Assembly: GCA_016715905.1 (NCBI GenBank)
Contig: JADJXI010000003.1
Span: 496,001 to 560,000 of the forward strand
Origin: Sphingobacteriaceae bacterium
Lineage (GTDB): Bacteria; Bacteroidota; Bacteroidia; B-17B0; Aurantibacillaceae
DNA length: 64,000 bases
Direction: 5' to 3'
A program made the translations under genes and the position numbers. The notes beneath the pieces were generated by a model. It was not told the origin of the DNA and ran no database searches. It saw only the letters and a list, made by a program, of their open reading frames with translations. How positions within the stretch are numbered: position 1 is the first letter of the stretch; the number at the start of each line of letters is the position of its first letter. Shown piece by piece: positions 60,689 through 64,000 of this stretch.

Positions 60689-62482
60689 ATGTTAAAGCAG
60701 TATCAATCGCATAAGATTGTTTTCATTTCCTTTTTGGCTTCTGTCATTTTAGTTTTTTTTTATGTCAGACCCTTAAATTCTCCCTTCTCTCCAATTATTT
60801 CAGGAGATGGATTTGGATATTATGCGTATTTACCGGCAAAATACATATATAATGACACCGATTTGAAATTTGATTGGTTTAATGAGGTGTACGGTAAGCA
60901 TTATCTAACCAAATTTGAGCGAGCCGATGATAATTTTTTAGTTGTTTATAAGGGTAAAAAGATAAACAAGTATTATCCCGGTTTATCTATGCTATGGCTT
61001 CCGTTTTTTAAAACCGCACACTTGTTGGCAGAACCTTTAGGTTATAAAGCAGATGGTTTTTCATTTCCCTATCAGGCTGCTATTGCATTGGCAAGCTTAA
61101 TTTATTTACTAATTGGTTTATTTTATTTACGGAAATTGCTTTTGTTAGTGGAGCCTCAACAATACTGGTTGAGCGCTTTAATTCCCATTTTTTTATTTTA
61201 TGGCAGCTGGTTATATAAATACGCCACGGTGTTTAATTCATTAACTCACGTTTATTCATTTTCGATTATAACCTTATTTATTTATCATGCTTTAAAATTT
61301 ATTTTAAAGGAAAAAGAATTTCATGTTTTAATTTATTCAGTTTTATTTCTTGTTATAGCAGTGTCCATCCGTCCATTAAACCTTATTTCGGCTTTTGTAA
61401 TTGTTCCTTTTATTAAATCAGATTATTTAAAGATTAAAACAGTATTCCGGAATTTTCAAATTAAACATATTAGTGCATTGTTACTCATTTTACTGTTTTT
61501 TTATAATCATTTTAATACACAGTTTACCCAAACAAATTCATTCTTTGCCGATTCCTATTCAAACGAACGATTTTATTTAAGTAATCCCAAATTGCTGGAG
61601 GTTTTATTTAGTTTTAATGCCGGCTTATTTATTTATTGTCCGCTCTTTATTTTTGTAATTCTATTTCTTTTAAATAAGGGCAAGAGAAAAACCGGATTGT
61701 TCTTAATTCTTTTTTTGCTGGGCATAATATATCTATACGCTTCCTGGTGGTATTGGCCAATTACTACAAGAGCCTTGATTGATTATTATTCCGTTTTTTC
61801 AATACTGATATTATATGGTGTAGTGGAATTATCTAAAAGAATACAATTATTTACATTATTTGTTTCTCTAATTTTTGCAGCACATTTCCAACTTAAAAAC
61901 TATCAATTAAGTCATGAAATTTTGGATGGCAACTTAACCTATTTTGAGTTATTCAAAAAAAATTATTTTCAAATAAAAAAGGTAAACCAATATGTTGTAC
62001 CACCTCAAACCATATTGGATAGCGTTGCTTTTCTCGAAAATTTGGAAAGTTATCCCCCAACCTTAAAAGTTACGAATCCGTATTCAGGTAAGGTTTCCGG
62101 CCTGTTAGATAGTGTTATTAATTTCACAAAAGCCCTTCATTTTCAACCCCCCTTATTTTTAAAGAAAAGCGGTATAAAAAAGGTGCGCATTTCATTTATG
62201 GGAAATTTTAAAGATTCGGCACAATTTGCTCAATTATATCTTTATCTGTATGATAAAGAAAACAAAGAAGTGTCGGCTTATCCATTTTACATCAACGATG
62301 CGGTAGTTGCTAATTCATGGACCTTATACGAATTTGGACATGAATTTACAGAGGAAGAGTTGTTAAAAACAGATCATATAACTTGGTTTATTTGGAAAAA
62401 TGGCGGTTTGGGAGAAATTTGGTTTGACGATTTAAAAACTGAATTTTTACTGTGCGATAAAAGCTATGAAATTGTAAAGTAA
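60689..62482 (+). CDS. GT-C-like membrane protein between phaE and phaC
   Basis: 597 aa with about ten membrane helices (60-410) and a soluble C-terminal domain of about 170 residues with beta strands (LYLYDKENKEVSAYPFY, TWFIWKNGGLGEIWFDD). The first loop SGDGFGYYAYLPAKYI has a GDG near the place of the GT-C acidic motif. Start at the ATG 60689; a longer open frame would run through the terminator. It is not part of any known PHA pathway. Possible outer-membrane or envelope glycan transferase; function unknown. Confidence 0.55.
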   Translation: MLKQYQSHKIVFISFLASVILVFFYVRPLNSPFSPIISGDGFGYYAYLPAKYIYNDTDLKFDWFNEVYGKHYLTKFERADDNFLVVYKGKKINKYYPGLSMLWLPFFKTAHLLAEPLGYKADGFSFPYQAAIALASLIYLLIGLFYLRKLLLLVEPQQYWLSALIPIFLFYGSWLYKYATVFNSLTHVYSFSIITLFIYHALKFILKEKEFHVLIYSVLFLVIAVSIRPLNLISAFVIVPFIKSDYLKIKTVFRNFQIKHISALLLILLFFYNHFNTQFTQTNSFFADSYSNERFYLSNPKLLEVLFSFNAGLFIYCPLFIFVILFLLNKGKRKTGLFLILFLLGIIYLYASWWYWPITTRALIDYYSVFSILILYGVVELSKRIQLFTLFVSLIFAAHFQLKNYQLSHEILDGNLTYFELFKKNYFQIKKVNQYVVPPQTILDSVAFLENLESYPPTLKVTNPYSGKVSGLLDSVINFTKALHFQPPLFLKKSGIKKVRISFMGNFKDSAQFAQLYLYLYDKENKEVSAYPFYINDAVVANSWTLYEFGHEFTEEELLKTDHITWFIWKNGGLGEIWFDDLKTEFLLCDKSYEIVK

Positions 62483-62496
62483 ATAAAATAATATCG

Positions 62497-62504
62497 TAAA
62501 TTTG
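62497..62504 (+). promoter_or_regulatory. Candidate -7 box TAAATTTG for phaC
   Basis: Exact TAnnTTTG match 18 bases before the phaC ATG, with a TTG at 62472-62474, a distance compatible with a -33 element. phaC may thus have its own promoter. Confidence 0.5.
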
Positions 62505-62521
62505 AATTAAGAAAAATCAGT

Positions 62522-63571
62522 ATGCAGAATAATTTATTTGAAGAATTTAATAATATAAATTCTAAGGTTTTAAAAAGTTATACGACGTTAAATGAGATTA
62601 GTAAAGTTGAAATTGCTACCAGTCCTAAAACAGCCGTATACGCTGAAGATAAATTAACGCTTTACAGGTATGATAGAGATACAGAAGCTACTTATAAAAC
62701 TCCGGTTTTAATTGTTTATGCTTTAGTAAATACCTATAAAATGCTAGACTTGCAGCCGGATAGAAGTTATATCAAAAACTTATTAAATGCCGGATTGGAT
62801 GTTTATTTGATAGATTGGGGTTATCCCACCAAAGGCGACCGTTATTTGAGTATAGATGATTATGTGAACGGTTATATTAATAATTGTGTTGATCACATTA
62901 GAAAAAAGCATCGTGCTGATAAAATCAACATTATGAGTATCTGTCAGGGCGGAACATTAAGCGTTATTTACGCTTCACTATATCCAAACAAAGTGAAGAA
63001 CCTGGTAACTCATGTCACTCCAATAGATTTTAGTAATAATGATGGTTTACTTTTTAAATGGAGTAAAGACATGGATTTTGATAAATTGGTAGAAGCCAAT
63101 AATGGTTTAATTCCCGGGGAATTTTTAAATCAGGGATTCGATTTGTTAAAACCCATGATGAAAGCGCAAAAGCAACTGGCTTTAACGGCAAGTTTGGAGG
63201 ATAAAGATAAATTGATGAATTTTTTAAGAATGGAAAAATGGATTTCAGAAAGTCCGGCGCAAACCGGTGAATGTTTTCGTCAGTTCATGAAAGATTTGTA
63301 TCAACAAAATAAATTAGTAAAAGGAGATTTAGTGGTTGGAAACAAGAAAGTAAATTTAAAAAATCTTACTGCTCCCCTTTTAAATATCTATGCAACTGAA
63401 GATCATTTGGTGCCACCTGCAGCAACAATTCCATTGAATGAACTTGTGGGAAGTATAGACAAAGAATTATACAGTTTTAAAGGCGGACATATTGGTGTTT
63501 TTGTTGGTGGAAAATCTCAGAAAGAATTGGCGCCTGCAGTTACATCCTGGTTAAAGAAGAGAGATAAATAA
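62522..63571 (+). CDS. phaC: Class III polyhydroxyalkanoate synthase subunit PhaC
   Basis: 349 aa, the length of class III PhaC. Lipase-like box SICQGG holds the nucleophile Cys141; Asp294 in YATEDHLVPP and His323 in KGGHIGVFVGG complete the triad, all about eight residues before those of Allochromatium PhaC. It polymerises 3-hydroxyacyl-CoA to granule PHA together with PhaE. It is convergent with the last gene, 6 bases apart. No phaA or phaB is in the window. Confidence 0.92.
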   Translation: MQNNLFEEFNNINSKVLKSYTTLNEISKVEIATSPKTAVYAEDKLTLYRYDRDTEATYKTPVLIVYALVNTYKMLDLQPDRSYIKNLLNAGLDVYLIDWGYPTKGDRYLSIDDYVNGYINNCVDHIRKKHRADKINIMSICQGGTLSVIYASLYPNKVKNLVTHVTPIDFSNNDGLLFKWSKDMDFDKLVEANNGLIPGEFLNQGFDLLKPMMKAQKQLALTASLEDKDKLMNFLRMEKWISESPAQTGECFRQFMKDLYQQNKLVKGDLVVGNKKVNLKNLTAPLLNIYATEDHLVPPAATIPLNELVGSIDKELYSFKGGHIGVFVGGKSQKELAPAVTSWLKKRDK

Positions 63572-63577
63572 TAGCAT

Positions 63578-64000
63578 TTAGTTCCAGAAATTCCATTTAT
63601 TTTTCCAGTAATCTATTGTTTTAATATTTAGAGCTTGTATCTCAAAATTTTCTTTGGATATATTCCAGAAAAAGAAAGTTACACGGGCGTCTTCCCTGAT
63701 TTTATTAAATTCAGTACCCATAAAGGCCTGAGCAAAAAGTTTTAACGTTGAATCCTTATTCAATTTAAAATCAGAAATTTTTGTAGAAGTGAAAAAGTAA
63801 GTTGAATCTCCTTTGCTGTTCATAATGGAGATACACAATTGCGCGTTTAACGCTACTTTGTTTTTCATTTTTATTTGACCTTCTGCCAAAACCACTTGTC
63901 CTTCAGTTGTTGCAATTTCGTTTAGCGGAATTCTTGCTGCAAAGGGAAATTCCGTAATACTATCTACTTCCAAAGCGAATGAATTATTTTTTTTCTGGAG
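63578..64000 (-). CDS. Hypothetical protein, C-terminal part (cut by window edge)
   Basis: The frame is open from the window edge through to a TAA at 63578, giving at least 140 residues; the N-terminus is outside. It has beta strands with alternating polar residues (GQVVLAEGQIKMKNKVALN, LCISIMNSKGDSTYFF) and an aromatic end (WKNKWNFWN). No family recognised. Confidence 0.5.
   Translation of the reverse strand, partial: LQKKNNSFALEVDSITEFPFAARIPLNEIATTEGQVVLAEGQIKMKNKVALNAQLCISIMNSKGDSTYFFTSTKISDFKLNKDSTLKLFAQAFMGTEFNKIREDARVTFFFWNISKENFEIQALNIKTIDYWKNKWNFWN

Overview
The window looks like a chromosome segment of an AT-rich member of the Bacteroidota. The evidence is the gene order rplA-rplK-nusG-secE-tRNA-Trp-tuf-tRNAs, promoter-like TAnnTTTG boxes in place of E. 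coli -10 boxes, few Shine-Dalgarno sequences, a type IX secretion tail on one secreted protein, a NusG-like UpxY antiterminator heading a polysaccharide operon, and a small PID-CTERM/exosortase module. I cannot name the genus from sequence alone.

Layout. 1-4071 (minus strand) is the translation block: rplA (cut by the window edge), rplK, nusG, secE, tRNA-Trp, tuf, then tRNA-Thr(GGT), Gly(TCC), Tyr(GTA) and Thr(TGT). A broken second copy of the 3' half of tRNA-Thr, carrying an 18-bp perfect palindrome, lies between tuf and the intact tRNA. 4197-14263 holds housekeeping and envelope genes: an rRNA m5C methyltransferase, recX, an SDR reductase with a changed active site, two SPOR-domain envelope proteins, a padR-pspC pair and terC.

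14235-47797 is one tightly packed minus-strand surface-polysaccharide operon of about 31 genes. It starts with the UpxY antiterminator (47797) and runs through a UDP-GlcNAc 4-epimerase-like enzyme, Wzm/Wzt ABC exporter, SGNH hydrolase, a set of methyltransferases, three paralogous glycosyltransferase-like genes, two asparagine-synthase-like amidotransferases, four consecutive SDR sugar-nucleotide enzymes, further glycosyltransferases, wecB, two copies of a GtrB/methyltransferase/GT-C module, and a Wzy/WaaL-like polymerase or ligase. Most junctions are ATGA/GTGA overlaps or gaps of a few bases, implying translational coupling. Upstream and probably feeding it are a winged-helix/nucleotidyltransferase regulator (47882-48412) and a Wzc-like chain-length tyrosine kinase with a Tyr-Gly tail (48451-50844).

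Divergent from wzc is a minimal protein-sorting cassette: a 74-aa PID-CTERM protein, an exosortase-family transpeptidase and an associated membrane protein, the last overlapping glyA. 53471-59002 holds secreted proteins of unknown role, a CNT nucleoside transporter, a T9SS cargo protein and queG. 59255-63571 is a class III polyhydroxyalkanoate synthase (PhaE, PhaC) whose two subunit genes are separated by a membrane glycosyltransferase-like gene; the last gene is cut by the window end.

Most worth a second look: the exosortase cassette placed back to back with wzc; the three glycosyltransferase paralogues without ATG starts, one with no standard start at all; the SDR array with two amidotransferases; the repeated GtrB/methyltransferase/GT-C module; and the tRNA-Thr 3'-end duplication.
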